Assembly (NCBI GenBank): GCA_037384065.1
Contig: JARROJ010000007.1
Location: 5,762 to 69,761, forward strand
Origin: JABDPF01 sp037384065
Lineage (GTDB): Bacteria > Pseudomonadota > Gammaproteobacteria > Xanthomonadales > SZUA-36
DNA: 64,000 bases
Reading direction: 5' to 3'
Shown here: positions 34,187 through 43,506 of the stretch, piece after piece
Layout of the letters: each line of letters opens with the position of its first letter
Numbering within the stretch: position 1 is the first letter of the stretch
Notes under the pieces: generated by a model
Seen by the model: the letters and a program-made list of their open reading frames with translations, nothing else
Told to the model about the DNA's origin: nothing
Database searches by the model: none
Program-made: the position numbers and the translations under genes

Positions 34187-34215
34187 AATATAGCAGTCAT
34201 TCTGCGGTCTATCAA
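34187..34215 (-). promoter_or_regulatory. Sigma70 promoter of rne
   Basis: On the minus strand there is a -35 TTGATA (34210-34215), a 17-bp spacer and a -10 TATATT (34187-34192). Both are good matches with ideal spacing. They place the rne start of transcription near 34180. Confidence 0.75.
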
Positions 34216-34229
34216 TGAGTTAAACGCGA

Positions 34230-35165
34230 ATGCCAGAACAGGAGAAAGCCGGGGGCGTGCAGCTCGTCGAGGTCGATTCCGACCGGGACGGCCAGCGGGT
34301 CGATAATTTCCTCAGCGCGCGTCTGCGGGGGCTGCCGCGCTCGCTGGTCTACCGGATTATTCGGACCGGACAGGTACGGATCAACGGGAAACGCTGCAAG
34401 CCGTCGACCCGCCTGAGCACCGGCGACACGGTTCGAATCCCGCCCGCACCGCGCGCTGCGGGCGAGGCCGTCGGGGTGCCGGAGTCCGCGTGCGCTGCCG
34501 TGCGCGCGGCCGTCCTGTACGAAGACGACGACCTGCTGGTGGTGGACAAGCCGGCCGGCATGGCGGTGCATGCGGGCAGCGGACTCGCCTGGGGTCTGAT
34601 CGACGCCCTGCGCCAGGACCGGCCGGGGCAGTTCCTCGAACTGGTGCATCGCCTGGACCGGGAAACCAGCGGCTGCCTGTTATTGGCCCGCAACGGCGCC
34701 GAACTCAAGCGCCTGGGCGGACTGTTCCGCGCCGGCACGGTCGCCAAATTCTACCTCTGCCTGCTGGATGGCCAGCTGCCGCAGGACCGGGTCGAGGTCG
34801 ACGCGCCGTTGGCGCGCGTCACGGCGGGGCAGCGCCGGCTGGTCGAGGTGTCGACGTCGGGCAAGCCCGCTCTGACCCGCTTCCGGCGGCTCGAATCTCT
34901 GGCCGAAGGCACCTACGCGGAGGCCGAGTTGCTGACCGGACGAACCCACCAGATTCGCGTGCATGCGGCGCACCTCGGCATGCCGCTGGCCGGGGACGAC
35001 AAGTACGCCGGACGCGAGGCGCAGCGCCAGTGGCGCCGGCGGGGCTTGCGGCGCGTCTTCCTGCACGCGCACCGGGTGGTGGTGCCGCGGCCCGACGGAA
35101 CGACGCTGGAACTCGACGCGCCACTGCCCGACGACCTGCGCCGGGTGCTGGACGCACTGCACTGA
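34230..35165 (+). CDS. rluC: 23S rRNA pseudouridine synthase RluC
   Basis: RluC converts uridines 955, 2504 and 2580 of E. coli 23S rRNA to pseudouridine. It has 311 residues. An N-terminal S4 RNA-binding domain (about 20-75, RVDNFLSARLRGLPRSLVYR) precedes the RluA-type catalytic domain, with HRLDRETSG (about residue 137; Asp is the nucleophile) and GRTHQIRVH. The S4 domain with this motif fits RluC/RluD. Divergence from rne is the conserved gammaproteobacterial context for RluC. The ribosome site before the ATG at 34230 is weak. Confidence 0.93.
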   Translation: MPEQEKAGGVQLVEVDSDRDGQRVDNFLSARLRGLPRSLVYRIIRTGQVRINGKRCKPSTRLSTGDTVRIPPAPRAAGEAVGVPESACAAVRAAVLYEDDDLLVVDKPAGMAVHAGSGLAWGLIDALRQDRPGQFLELVHRLDRETSGCLLLARNGAELKRLGGLFRAGTVAKFYLCLLDGQLPQDRVEVDAPLARVTAGQRRLVEVSTSGKPALTRFRRLESLAEGTYAEAELLTGRTHQIRVHAAHLGMPLAGDDKYAGREAQRQWRRRGLRRVFLHAHRVVVPRPDGTTLELDAPLPDDLRRVLDALH

Positions 35166-35254
35166 ACGCGCGCGCAGCCGGGCGTGAATTTCCTACAGCG
35201 GGACGCGGCGGACGGGGTGGTGCCCTACCGGCGCGTGTGCTGTAATTGCGCGCA

Positions 35255-36532
35255 ATGTACAAGCCACTCGAAGCCTTCGTCGGTCTGCGCTACGTGCGCG
35301 CGAAGCGGCGCAACCATTTCATCTCGTTCATCTCGCTGATCTCGATGCTGGGCATCGCGCTCGGTGTGACGACGCTGATTACCGTGATTTCGGTCATGAA
35401 CGGCTTTGAAAAGGAGCTGCGGGCGCGCATCCTCGGCGCTATCGCCCATGCCACCATTCAGCCGTTGGAAGGCTCGCTGAACGACTGGCGAACGGTCATC
35501 GACGAGGTCGAACGGCACCCCGAAGTCGACGGCGCGGCGCCGTACATCGAGGAGGGCGTCTGGTTGCAGGGCCGCGAGTCGAGCGGCGCGTTCATCCGCG
35601 GCGTGGAACCGGCCTTTGAGCGCAATGTCTCCGAGGTCGCCGACAAGATGCTGTACGGAAGGCTCGATGACCTCAAGGCGGGCGAGTTCGGGATCATTCT
35701 CGGCATCGGCCTGGCCTCGCGGCTGCGTGTCGGGCCGGGCGATTCGGTTACGGTCATCGCGCCGCGGCTGAAGGCAACCCCGGTCGGCGCAACGCCGCTG
35801 ATGAAGCGGTTCACGGTGGTCGGCGCGTTCGAGTTCGGGGAATTCGAAAACGACTCCGCGCTGGCTCTTGTGCACATGGCCGATGCGGCGCGGTTGTTGC
35901 GCATCCCGGAGGGCGATGCGGGCGGTGTGCGCCTGCACCTGAAGGACCTGTATCGCGCCTGGGCCGTCGCCCGCGACCTGTCGACCGAACTGATGGAATC
36001 GACGCCGACGTCGACGGGCGGAACGCGCTACTACACGGTCCGCGACTGGACCCAGGAGCGCGGCAATCTTTTTCAGGCCGTGAAAACGGAGAAAACGGTG
36101 ATGTGGGTGATCCTGTCGCTGATTATCGCGGTGGCGGCCTTCAACATCATCTCGATGCTGGTCATGGTGGTGACCGACAAGCAGCCGGACATTGCGATTC
36201 TGAAGACCATGGGGGCGCGGGACGGAACGATCATGCGCGTGTTCATGATCCAGGGCAGCGTGATCGGTGTGGTGGGCACATTGCTCGGGGTCGTTGGGGG
36301 CATCCTGCTGGCGCTGAACATCGGTGCGGTCGTGCCCTTCCTGGAGCAGCTGTTCGGATTCAGCCTGTTTCCGGCGGACATTTATTACATCACCGAGCTG
36401 CCGTCGGATCTGCAGGCCGCGGACGTCCTCAAATTCGCCCTGATGGCGCTCGCCATGTCCCTTCTGTCGACCCTGTACCCGTCGTGGCGCGCGGCGCGCA
36501 CGCATCCCGCGGAGGCGCTTCGCTATGAGTGA
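35255..36532 (+). CDS. lolC: Lipoprotein-releasing ABC transporter permease (LolC/LolE family)
   Basis: The permease extracts outer-membrane lipoproteins from the inner membrane and hands them to LolA. The ATG at 35255 gives 425 residues; a TTG three codons upstream is less likely. A first membrane helix (about 25-50, after RRNHFISFISLISMLGIALG) is followed by a large periplasmic MacB-like domain (55-270), then three C-terminal helices (about 275-420) with VTDKQPDIAILKTMGA between the first two. Only one permease is encoded here, before lolD, so it may act as a homodimer (LolF-like). Confidence 0.93.
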   Translation: MYKPLEAFVGLRYVRAKRRNHFISFISLISMLGIALGVTTLITVISVMNGFEKELRARILGAIAHATIQPLEGSLNDWRTVIDEVERHPEVDGAAPYIEEGVWLQGRESSGAFIRGVEPAFERNVSEVADKMLYGRLDDLKAGEFGIILGIGLASRLRVGPGDSVTVIAPRLKATPVGATPLMKRFTVVGAFEFGEFENDSALALVHMADAARLLRIPEGDAGGVRLHLKDLYRAWAVARDLSTELMESTPTSTGGTRYYTVRDWTQERGNLFQAVKTEKTVMWVILSLIIAVAAFNIISMLVMVVTDKQPDIAILKTMGARDGTIMRVFMIQGSVIGVVGTLLGVVGGILLALNIGAVVPFLEQLFGFSLFPADIYYITELPSDLQAADVLKFALMALAMSLLSTLYPSWRAARTHPAEALRYE

Positions 36533-37211
36533 GGTGGTGCTGGAGGCGAGGGGCATCGTCAAGACGTTCCGTCAGGGGCCGCGGGAGGTTCGGGTTCTGC
36601 GCGGCGTGGACCTCGAACTGCGGGCCGGTCAATCGCTGGCGGTGGTCGGTGTCTCCGGGGCGGGCAAGAGCACGCTCCTGCACATCCTGGGCGGCCTCGA
36701 CCGACCCGACGCCGGCGACGTGCTCGTGAACGACCGGTCGCTGTGGTCAATGGGGACCACGGAGCGCAATCGGGTCCGCAACCGCTCGATGGGCTTCGTC
36801 TACCAGTTCCACCACCTGCTCAATGAGTTCACGGCGCTCGAAAACGTCGCCATGCCGCTGCTGATTCGCGGTGACACGGTCGAGGCGGCGAACCGCCAGG
36901 CGCGGGAGATTCTCGACCGGGTCGGTCTGGCGGATCGCCTGAACCACAAGCCGGGCGAGCTGTCGGGCGGAGAACGCCAGCGCGCGGCGGTAGCCCGGGC
37001 CCTGGTCGGTAAACCACGGGTGGTGCTCGGCGACGAACCGACCGGCAACCTCGACGAGCGGACGGCGGACCACGTCTATGGCCTGATGCTGGAACTGAAC
37101 CGCGCGCTGGGTACCAGCCTGTTGCTGGTGACCCACGACCGCAGCCTCGCGGCCCGCATGGACCGCCAGTGCGAATTGCATCTCGGGACGATGCGGGAGG
37201 CGGGAGGCTGA
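36525..37211 (+). CDS. lolD: Lipoprotein-releasing ABC transporter ATPase LolD
   Basis: 228 residues. ATPase of the Lol exporter. It has Walker A GVSGAGKST, the Q-loop region GFVYQFHHLLNEFTALENVAMP (a LolD-type signature), ABC signature LSGGERQR, Walker B VVLGDEPTGNLD and the switch His in LVTHD. The start overlaps the permease gene by 8 bp. comEC follows after 15 bp. Confidence 0.95.
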   Translation: MSEVVLEARGIVKTFRQGPREVRVLRGVDLELRAGQSLAVVGVSGAGKSTLLHILGGLDRPDAGDVLVNDRSLWSMGTTERNRVRNRSMGFVYQFHHLLNEFTALENVAMPLLIRGDTVEAANRQAREILDRVGLADRLNHKPGELSGGERQRAAVARALVGKPRVVLGDEPTGNLDERTADHVYGLMLELNRALGTSLLLVTHDRSLAARMDRQCELHLGTMREAGG

Positions 37212-37226
37212 CCCGACGATAGGGGG

Positions 37227-39572
37227 GTGAACAGGGGGCGGGGGAATCACGCAAGCGAGCGTTCGGCACGCGTGCGCCACGGGCGCATCGCCGAGGCTGA
37301 GCGCTGGCCCCCGGCCATCATTGCCGGATGTCTGTCCGCACTCCTGTTCACCGCGTTACCGCATCCCGTGCTCCTCGCCGCCGCGGCCGGCTGTGGCCTC
37401 GCAGCCTGCGTCAAGCGCCGCAGCCGACCGGTCGGCCTTGCCGTTTTGGCCCTGTGCTGGACCCTGGCGCAGTACTCGGAGCGGGCAGGGGACCGCCTGT
37501 CGGCCGCGCATTCGCGGGCGGTGGTTACGGTGACCGGGTCCGTTACCTCGGTGCCGGCGCGCTATTCCGAACTGACCCGTTTCCGCTTCGCCCCGCATGC
37601 CGATGCGGGCAACGTGCGCCTGCCCGCGGCGATTCGCGTCCGTTGGTATCACGAGGCGGGGGCGGCGCCCGATGTCGCGCCGGGCCAGCAGTGGCGACTG
37701 GAACTGCGTCTGCAACCCCCCTGGGGTGCGGTCAATTTTCACGGCTCGGACCCGGAGCGCCGGTTGTTCGCGCGGGGCATCGGCGCGCTCGGAACCGTTC
37801 GCGCGGCCGAGCGGCTCGAAGGGGCGCCCGCCGTGACGGGTTCGGCGAACGGGCTCCGTGAGCGCGTCGTGCGGGCGATCGACCGAAACCTGTCGCCGGG
37901 CCCGGGGCCGGGGGTCGTTCGCGCGCTGGCCGTTGCCGATCGTTCCGGCCTGGACGAATCGACGCGGCAACTCCTCGTCGATACGGGCACGGCGCACCTG
38001 TTGGCGATCTCCGGCCTGCACGTCGGACTCGCGGCGGCCGCCGGATTCTGGCTGCTGCGCGCGCTGCTGGCGCCGTTCCGGATCATTCGCCGCGGCCGAT
38101 TACTGCTGGTTTCGGCCGCTGCCGGCGGGCTCCTCGCAGCGATCGGCTATGCCGTGCTGGCGGATCTCGGCGTATCGACGCTGCGCGCAGTCGCGATGGT
38201 CGCGGTCGTGCTGCTCGCGGCGATCTCGGCGCGCGCGATCCATCCCGCTTCGGCCCTGCTGCGGGCCGCGGCCGTGGTTCTGTTGTTCGACCCCTTCGCG
38301 CCGCTCGGCGCGGGGTTCTGGTTCTCGTTCGGCGCGGTCGCCGCGCTGCTGGCGGTGTTCGTGCCGCGCCTTTCCCGCGGAGCCGCGTGGCGGCGACCGG
38401 TCTACGCCCAGTTGGCCGTCACGACCGTCCTGCTGCCGATCAGCGCGGCCTGGTTCGGGCTGACGAGCGCCCTGGCGCTGCCGGCCAACCTGGTGGCCAT
38501 TCCCTGGGTCAGCGCGCTGGTCGTGCCGCCGGTCCTGGCGGGAATCGCCGCGTTGCCGGTATCCGAGGCGCTTGCGGCGGGGCTGTGGCGCGTGGCGGGC
38601 GACACGGCCGTCGCGCTGCTCTGGCTGCTGCGCGGCATGGCCGAGTACGGACCGGCGCCGCTCGGACTGAACGCACCCGGAACCGTCCGCCTGCTGCTCG
38701 CCCTGGCCGGCGCCTTCGTGCTTCTGCTGCCGTCGGTGATGCGTTGGAGGTGGCTGGCGCTTTTTCTGCTGTTGCCGCTCGTTCTGCCGGCGCGCTACGT
38801 GCCGGATGCGGAGGCCGTCGTTTTCGAAGTGCTCGATGTGGGGCAGGGGACGTCTGCGCTGCTGCATACCGAAGCCGGCACCCTGGTCTACGACTCGGGG
38901 CCGGGTGACGGCGGCCGGCGCAACCGGGTACGCCCGGTGATCCTGCCGGCGTTCGGCGCGGGAGCGCCCGACCGGATCGTCATCAGCCACGGCGATCTCG
39001 ATCACGCCGGCGGACTGCACGCGCTGGCGCAGCGGTTTCCGAAGGCGGCAGTGCGCCTGAACGCGGCCGAGGGCGCAGCAGCGGCCTGCGTGGCGGGCTG
39101 GTCCTGGGCCTGGGGCGAAACGGTGTTCAAGGCCCTGCACCCGTCACCGGGGCTGCCGTACCTCGGCAACGACAGCTCCTGCGTGCTCAGCGTGACGGGC
39201 CCGGCCGGGCGCGTCCTGCTGCCGGGCGACATCTCCGATCCGATCGAGCGCCGCCTGCTTGCCGAGGGGCTGGGCGGGCATGATGTGCTGCTGGCGCCGC
39301 ACCACGGCAGCAATTCGTCCTCCGGGTCCGGATTCCTGGACCGCGTCAAGCCGCGCCTGGCGATCGCGACCGCCGCGCCGGGCAATCGCTTCGGCTTTCC
39401 GCACCCGGCGGTGCGCGAGCGCTACCGGGCCGCCGGCGTACCCCTCCTGACCACGGGCGAATGCGGCGCGATCCGGGTCTACCTGCGCGACGGTGAAATC
39501 CAGCGGGTCCGCAGCGCACGCCGCGAACGGGCCCGCATCTGGCGCTGGCCCGCGGCCGCCGGGTGCCCGTAG
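37227..39572 (+). CDS. comEC: DNA internalization protein ComEC/Rec2
   Basis: ComEC forms the inner-membrane channel for single-stranded DNA in natural transformation. It has 781 residues from a GTG whose ribosome site is the adjacent G-run; a second GTG at 37272 is possible. An N-terminal helix pair and OB-like DUF4131 domain (about 30-200) are followed by the Competence domain with about eight membrane helices (220-520, opening with HLLAISGLHVGL), and a C-terminal metallo-beta-lactamase-like domain with SHGDLDHAGG. The SGLHVG motif and full length suggest it is functional. Confidence 0.93.
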   Translation: MNRGRGNHASERSARVRHGRIAEAERWPPAIIAGCLSALLFTALPHPVLLAAAAGCGLAACVKRRSRPVGLAVLALCWTLAQYSERAGDRLSAAHSRAVVTVTGSVTSVPARYSELTRFRFAPHADAGNVRLPAAIRVRWYHEAGAAPDVAPGQQWRLELRLQPPWGAVNFHGSDPERRLFARGIGALGTVRAAERLEGAPAVTGSANGLRERVVRAIDRNLSPGPGPGVVRALAVADRSGLDESTRQLLVDTGTAHLLAISGLHVGLAAAAGFWLLRALLAPFRIIRRGRLLLVSAAAGGLLAAIGYAVLADLGVSTLRAVAMVAVVLLAAISARAIHPASALLRAAAVVLLFDPFAPLGAGFWFSFGAVAALLAVFVPRLSRGAAWRRPVYAQLAVTTVLLPISAAWFGLTSALALPANLVAIPWVSALVVPPVLAGIAALPVSEALAAGLWRVAGDTAVALLWLLRGMAEYGPAPLGLNAPGTVRLLLALAGAFVLLLPSVMRWRWLALFLLLPLVLPARYVPDAEAVVFEVLDVGQGTSALLHTEAGTLVYDSGPGDGGRRNRVRPVILPAFGAGAPDRIVISHGDLDHAGGLHALAQRFPKAAVRLNAAEGAAAACVAGWSWAWGETVFKALHPSPGLPYLGNDSSCVLSVTGPAGRVLLPGDISDPIERRLLAEGLGGHDVLLAPHHGSNSSSGSGFLDRVKPRLAIATAAPGNRFGFPHPAVRERYRAAGVPLLTTGECGAIRVYLRDGEIQRVRSARRERARIWRWPAAAGCP

Positions 39573-39642
39573 CCTCGTGATGCCGCCCCATGTATGATGC
39601 GCATTAACTGGGTTCGACCTCGAGTCAATGGAGTGATGAAGC

Positions 39643-40281
39643 GTGCTTGAAATCATTCGGGCCGGTGGCTGGTTGATGGCCCCGATCATAATCTGTTCCA
39701 TCCTTTCCCTGACGATCATCGCCGAACGGTTCTGGACCCTGCGGCGCAGCCGCGTGGTGCCGGCGGATCTGGGCTCGAAGGTCGAGGACTGGGCGGCGCG
39801 CCACGAACTGGACCGCCGCCACATCGATCAGCTGCGCTCCGGTTCGATGCTGGGTCGCGTGCTGGCGGCGGGCCTGGTCAATCGGCACCGCTCGCGCACC
39901 CTGATCAAGGAGGCGATCGAGGACACCGGGCGCCACGTGGTTCACGAACTCGAACGGTTCCTCAACACGCTCGGCACCATCGCCGGCATTTCGCCGCTGC
40001 TCGGGCTGCTCGGCACGGTCATCGGCATGATCAAGGTGTTCTCGGCCATCATGGCGCACGGCGTGGGCAATGCGAACCAGCTGGCCGGGGGCATCTCCGA
40101 GGCCCTGATTACGACCGCGGCGGGCTTGACCGTGGCGATTCCGAGCTTTTTCTTTTACCGCTACTTCAAGGGCAAGGTGGAAGGCTACGTGGTATCGATG
40201 GAAGAGCAGGCGATCAACCTGATCGAGGCCATCGAACGCGGCAATGTCGCGCAACTGGGATCGGGCGTTCCGGGGGGCTGA
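39643..40281 (+). CDS. exbB: MotA/TolQ/ExbB proton channel family protein
   Basis: 212 residues from a GTG. Three membrane helices (about 12-30, 105-130, 155-175) bear the GLLGTVIGMIKVFSA segment and a Thr/Gly-rich third helix that lines the proton path. With ExbD it forms a proton-motive motor that energises a TonB-type partner. It sits before exbD and msbA, a common arrangement in Xanthomonad-like genomes. No tonB lies in the window. Confidence 0.92.
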   Translation: MLEIIRAGGWLMAPIIICSILSLTIIAERFWTLRRSRVVPADLGSKVEDWAARHELDRRHIDQLRSGSMLGRVLAAGLVNRHRSRTLIKEAIEDTGRHVVHELERFLNTLGTIAGISPLLGLLGTVIGMIKVFSAIMAHGVGNANQLAGGISEALITTAAGLTVAIPSFFFYRYFKGKVEGYVVSMEEQAINLIEAIERGNVAQLGSGVPGG

Positions 40282-40284
40282 GCC

Positions 40285-40713
40285 TTGCGCCTGAAGAACC
40301 ACGTCAAGGAAGACCCGACGGTCGATCTGACCTCGTTGATCGACGTGGTCTTCCTGCTGCTGATCTTTTTCATGGTCAGCACCACTTTCGAACGCGAATC
40401 CGTGCTGAAGGTGGACCTGCCCGAGGCCAGCGCCGTGGCCGAGCGCGAAGAGCAGCCCGACAGCCTGGAACTGATCATCGACGCCCAGGGGCGCATGTAC
40501 CTGAACGACCAGCGCTTGATCGACAGCGAGGAACGCACGATTCGGGCCGCGATCGAGCAACTGGCCGGCGAGAACCGTGACCTGCCGATGATCCTGCGCG
40601 CCGACCGGGAAACGCCGCATCATTTCGTCGTGACGGCCATGGACGTTGCCGCACAACTCGGATTCCTCAACCTTTCGATCGCGACGGACCGCCAGGCCGG
40701 TTCGACCGAATGA
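40285..40713 (+). CDS. exbD: ExbD/TolR family biopolymer transport protein
   Basis: 142 residues from a TTG start 3 bp after exbB. A short cytoplasmic head is followed by one membrane helix (about 14-36) carrying the essential Asp in SLIDVVFLLLIFFM, then the periplasmic ExbD/TolR domain. It couples proton flow through ExbB to force on TonB. It overlaps msbA by 4 bp (ATGA). Confidence 0.92.
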   Translation: MRLKNHVKEDPTVDLTSLIDVVFLLLIFFMVSTTFERESVLKVDLPEASAVAEREEQPDSLELIIDAQGRMYLNDQRLIDSEERTIRAAIEQLAGENRDLPMILRADRETPHHFVVTAMDVAAQLGFLNLSIATDRQAGSTE

Positions 40714-42488
40714 ACGCCTCCTCGCAGGCGCCCATGGCCGTCTACCGACGCCTGTGGGGCTACACGCGCCGCTATCTCGCGATGTTCGTCGTCGGGGTTC
40801 TCGGCGTGGCGCTCGATGCCAGCATGCAGGCTGCGTTCATCCGTTTCATGGAACCCCTGATCGACCGGGTGTTCGTCGGCAAGGATGCGCAGTTCGGCGT
40901 CTGGCTGGCCGGCGTGATCTTCGTGGTGACGATCCTGCGCATGCTCGGCAATTTCGCCGGTGTCTACAGCATGGAGTGGGTCGGGCGCAAAGTGATCGCG
41001 GACCTGCGACAGGAACTGTTCAATCGCTACGTCGCCTTGCCGGCAACGTTTTTCGACCGCTTCAGTTCCGGCCATCTGATCTCCAAGCTGGCCTACAACA
41101 GCGAGCAGGTCGCCAACGCCGCCACGACCTCGGTGGTATCCGCGTTCCGCGACGTGCTGCTGGTGATCTTCCTGCTCGGCGTGATGCTGAGCACCAACGT
41201 CCAGCTTACTTTGGTGATGCTGCTGCTGGTGCCGATGATCGGTTTGCTGGTCACCGTGATCAGTCGCCGGTTCCGCAAGATCAGCCATCGCATCCAGGAC
41301 ATGATGGGCAACGTCTCCCACGTCACCGAGGAAGCCGTGGTCGGCCAGCAGGTGGTCAAGGTCTTTCGCGGCCAGGAGACGGAAATGCAGCGCTTCCGCA
41401 CGGTGAACGACAAGACCCGGCAACTGCACATGCGCATGGTGGCGACCCACCTGGCGAGTTCGTCGATGGTCCAGGTCGCGGCGGGCCTGGCGATGGTGCT
41501 GCTGATGTTCATCGCCACCCGGCCGACGCTGTTGAACGAGATTTCGGCGGGCACCTTCACGGCCATTTTCACCGCCATGATCGCGACGATCCCGCCGCTC
41601 AAACGGCTGACGACCGTCCAGGCCCAGGTGCAGAAGGGCATTGCGGCGGCCGACAGCATCTTTCGCGTGCTCGATACCGACGCCGAGACCGACAGCGGGA
41701 CGTACCGCAGCGATCGGGTGGCCGGGGCGATCGAGTTCCGGGACGTCAGCTTCCGCTACGCCGCCGATGGCCGGCCGGTGCTCGAGGGCGTGAGTTTCAC
41801 GGTGCCGGCGGGCAGCGTGACCGCCCTGGTCGGGCACTCGGGCAGCGGCAAGACGACGCTGGCCGGCCTGCTGCCGCGCTTCTACACGGATTACGAGGGC
41901 AGCATCACGCTCGACGGCCACGAACTCGCGGACTACGCGCTGGACAACCTGCGCAGCCACATCTCGCTGGTCAGCCAGAACGTCGTGCTGTTCAACGACA
42001 CGGTCGCCGGCAATATCGCCTACGGGGCGTTGAGCGGGGCGCCGCGCGAGGCCATCGTCGAGGCCGCGCGGGAGGCGCACGCGATGGAGTTCATCGAGCA
42101 ATTGCCCGAGGGGCTCGACACCCTGGTCGGCGAGAACGGCACCTTGCTCTCCGGCGGCCAAAGGCAGCGCCTCGCGATCGCCCGCGCGCTGCTCAAGGAT
42201 GCGCCGGTGCTGATCCTGGACGAGGCGACTTCGGCGCTGGACAGCGAATCGGAACGCGTGATCCAGGATGCGCTCGCCGAGGTCATAAAACACCGCACGA
42301 CGCTGGTGATCGCGCACCGGTTGTCGACGATCGAAAACGCCGACCAGGTCATCGTGCTGGATCACGGCAAGATCGTCGAGCAGGGCACGCACGATGACCT
42401 GCTGGCGCAGGACGGCGTTTATGCGCGACTGCACCGGACCCAGCTGGGTGGCGAAGGGACGGGCCACGGCCAGGAAACGGCCGGTTGA
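40710..42488 (+). CDS. msbA: Lipid A export ABC transporter MsbA
   Basis: MsbA flips lipid A-core across the inner membrane. It has 592 residues: a six-helix membrane domain (about 15-320) and a fused nucleotide-binding domain (340-585). The NBD has Walker A GHSGSGKTT, ABC signature LSGGQRQR, Walker B ILDEATSALD and the switch His in VIAHRLST. The start overlaps exbD, and lpxK follows after 16 bp. The msbA-lpxK-kdsB order is a lipid A/Kdo unit. Confidence 0.95.
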   Translation: MNASSQAPMAVYRRLWGYTRRYLAMFVVGVLGVALDASMQAAFIRFMEPLIDRVFVGKDAQFGVWLAGVIFVVTILRMLGNFAGVYSMEWVGRKVIADLRQELFNRYVALPATFFDRFSSGHLISKLAYNSEQVANAATTSVVSAFRDVLLVIFLLGVMLSTNVQLTLVMLLLVPMIGLLVTVISRRFRKISHRIQDMMGNVSHVTEEAVVGQQVVKVFRGQETEMQRFRTVNDKTRQLHMRMVATHLASSSMVQVAAGLAMVLLMFIATRPTLLNEISAGTFTAIFTAMIATIPPLKRLTTVQAQVQKGIAAADSIFRVLDTDAETDSGTYRSDRVAGAIEFRDVSFRYAADGRPVLEGVSFTVPAGSVTALVGHSGSGKTTLAGLLPRFYTDYEGSITLDGHELADYALDNLRSHISLVSQNVVLFNDTVAGNIAYGALSGAPREAIVEAAREAHAMEFIEQLPEGLDTLVGENGTLLSGGQRQRLAIARALLKDAPVLILDEATSALDSESERVIQDALAEVIKHRTTLVIAHRLSTIENADQVIVLDHGKIVEQGTHDDLLAQDGVYARLHRTQLGGEGTGHGQETAG

Positions 42489-42504
42489 GGGAGCGCGGCC
42501 GGCG

Positions 42505-43506
42505 ATGCGATCGGAAACCGAGCAGAAACTCAACCGCATCTGGTACGGGGATGAACCACCGCCCATCGGTCTGCGGGCACTGGCGCCGCTGTACCGCGCG
42601 GCCCACGCGCTGAACCGCTGGCTGGGCAGCCGGCGCCGGCCGGAAGACCTCGAACAGGCCTACATCATCGTCGTCGGCAACCTGACCGCCGGCGGCAGCG
42701 GCAAGACGCCGCTGGTCGTGCGCCTGTGCCGTCTGCTCAGCCAGGCCGGATTCCGGCCCGGCGTCGTCAGTCGGGGCTACGGCCGCGAGACGCGCGGTCT
42801 GCGCCTGGTCGGCCCCGGATCGGACCCGCGCGAGGTCGGCGACGAACCGCTGCTGATTGCGCGTCGGGCCGACGTTCCGGTCATCGTCGCAGCCGACCGC
42901 TGCGAGGCGGCCCGCAGGCTGCTGGCCAGGGGGGTCGACGTGGTCGTCGCCGATGACGGCCTGCAGCACTATCGCCTGCCTCGAAACCTGGAAATCTGCG
43001 TCGTCGACGGCAACCGCGTGTTCGGCAACGGTCAGTCGCTGCCGGCGGGGCCGTTGCGGGAACCGCCAGAGCGCCTCGCCGCGGTGGACTACATCGTGGT
43101 CAACGGCGATCCGCAGGTCCTGCAGCAACCGTACGAGGCGGTCGGCATGCACATGCAGGCCGGGGTCCTGCGCTCGCTCGACAACGGCCAGAGTTGGCGC
43201 TTGTCGCAATTCGCCGGCTGCCGGGTCAATGCGATCGCCGGCATCGGCAACCCCGACCGCTTCTTCGACCTGTTGCGGCAGGCCCGGATCAAGGTCAATC
43301 CCTGGCCGTTTCCAGACCACCATGACTATGCGCCCGCCGACTTCGAGCCCATGGATCCGGAACTGCCGCTGTTGATGACGGAAAAGGACGCCGTCAAATG
43401 CCGCGCGCTGGGGCTGAACAATGCCTGGGCGCTCGAAGTCGAAGCCGTGCTGCCCGCCGACTGGGAGGCGGCGCTGTTGCGGCGCGTGATCGAGGACAAC
43501 GCATGA
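42505..43506 (+). CDS. lpxK: Tetraacyldisaccharide 4'-kinase
   Basis: LpxK phosphorylates the 4' position of the lipid A precursor. The ATG at 42505 gives 333 residues; the longer upstream frame overlaps msbA and is rejected. The P-loop VGNLTAGGSGKTP is the LpxK form of Walker A, with VVSRGYGRETRG and VVADDGLQHYRLPR further on; the DDGLQ is the family's most typical motif. A C-terminal LMTEKDAVK segment is present. It overlaps kdsB by 4 bp. Confidence 0.95.
   Translation: MRSETEQKLNRIWYGDEPPPIGLRALAPLYRAAHALNRWLGSRRRPEDLEQAYIIVVGNLTAGGSGKTPLVVRLCRLLSQAGFRPGVVSRGYGRETRGLRLVGPGSDPREVGDEPLLIARRADVPVIVAADRCEAARRLLARGVDVVVADDGLQHYRLPRNLEICVVDGNRVFGNGQSLPAGPLREPPERLAAVDYIVVNGDPQVLQQPYEAVGMHMQAGVLRSLDNGQSWRLSQFAGCRVNAIAGIGNPDRFFDLLRQARIKVNPWPFPDHHDYAPADFEPMDPELPLLMTEKDAVKCRALGLNNAWALEVEAVLPADWEAALLRRVIEDNA

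Noticed and set aside
33922..34215. Small ORFs in the rne-rluC gap
   Set aside because: Frames on both strands overlap each other, cross the promoter and lack coding composition.
40620..42566. Minus-strand frame of 648 codons over msbA
   Set aside because: Shadow of msbA; low-complexity His/Asp/Arg sequence without motifs.
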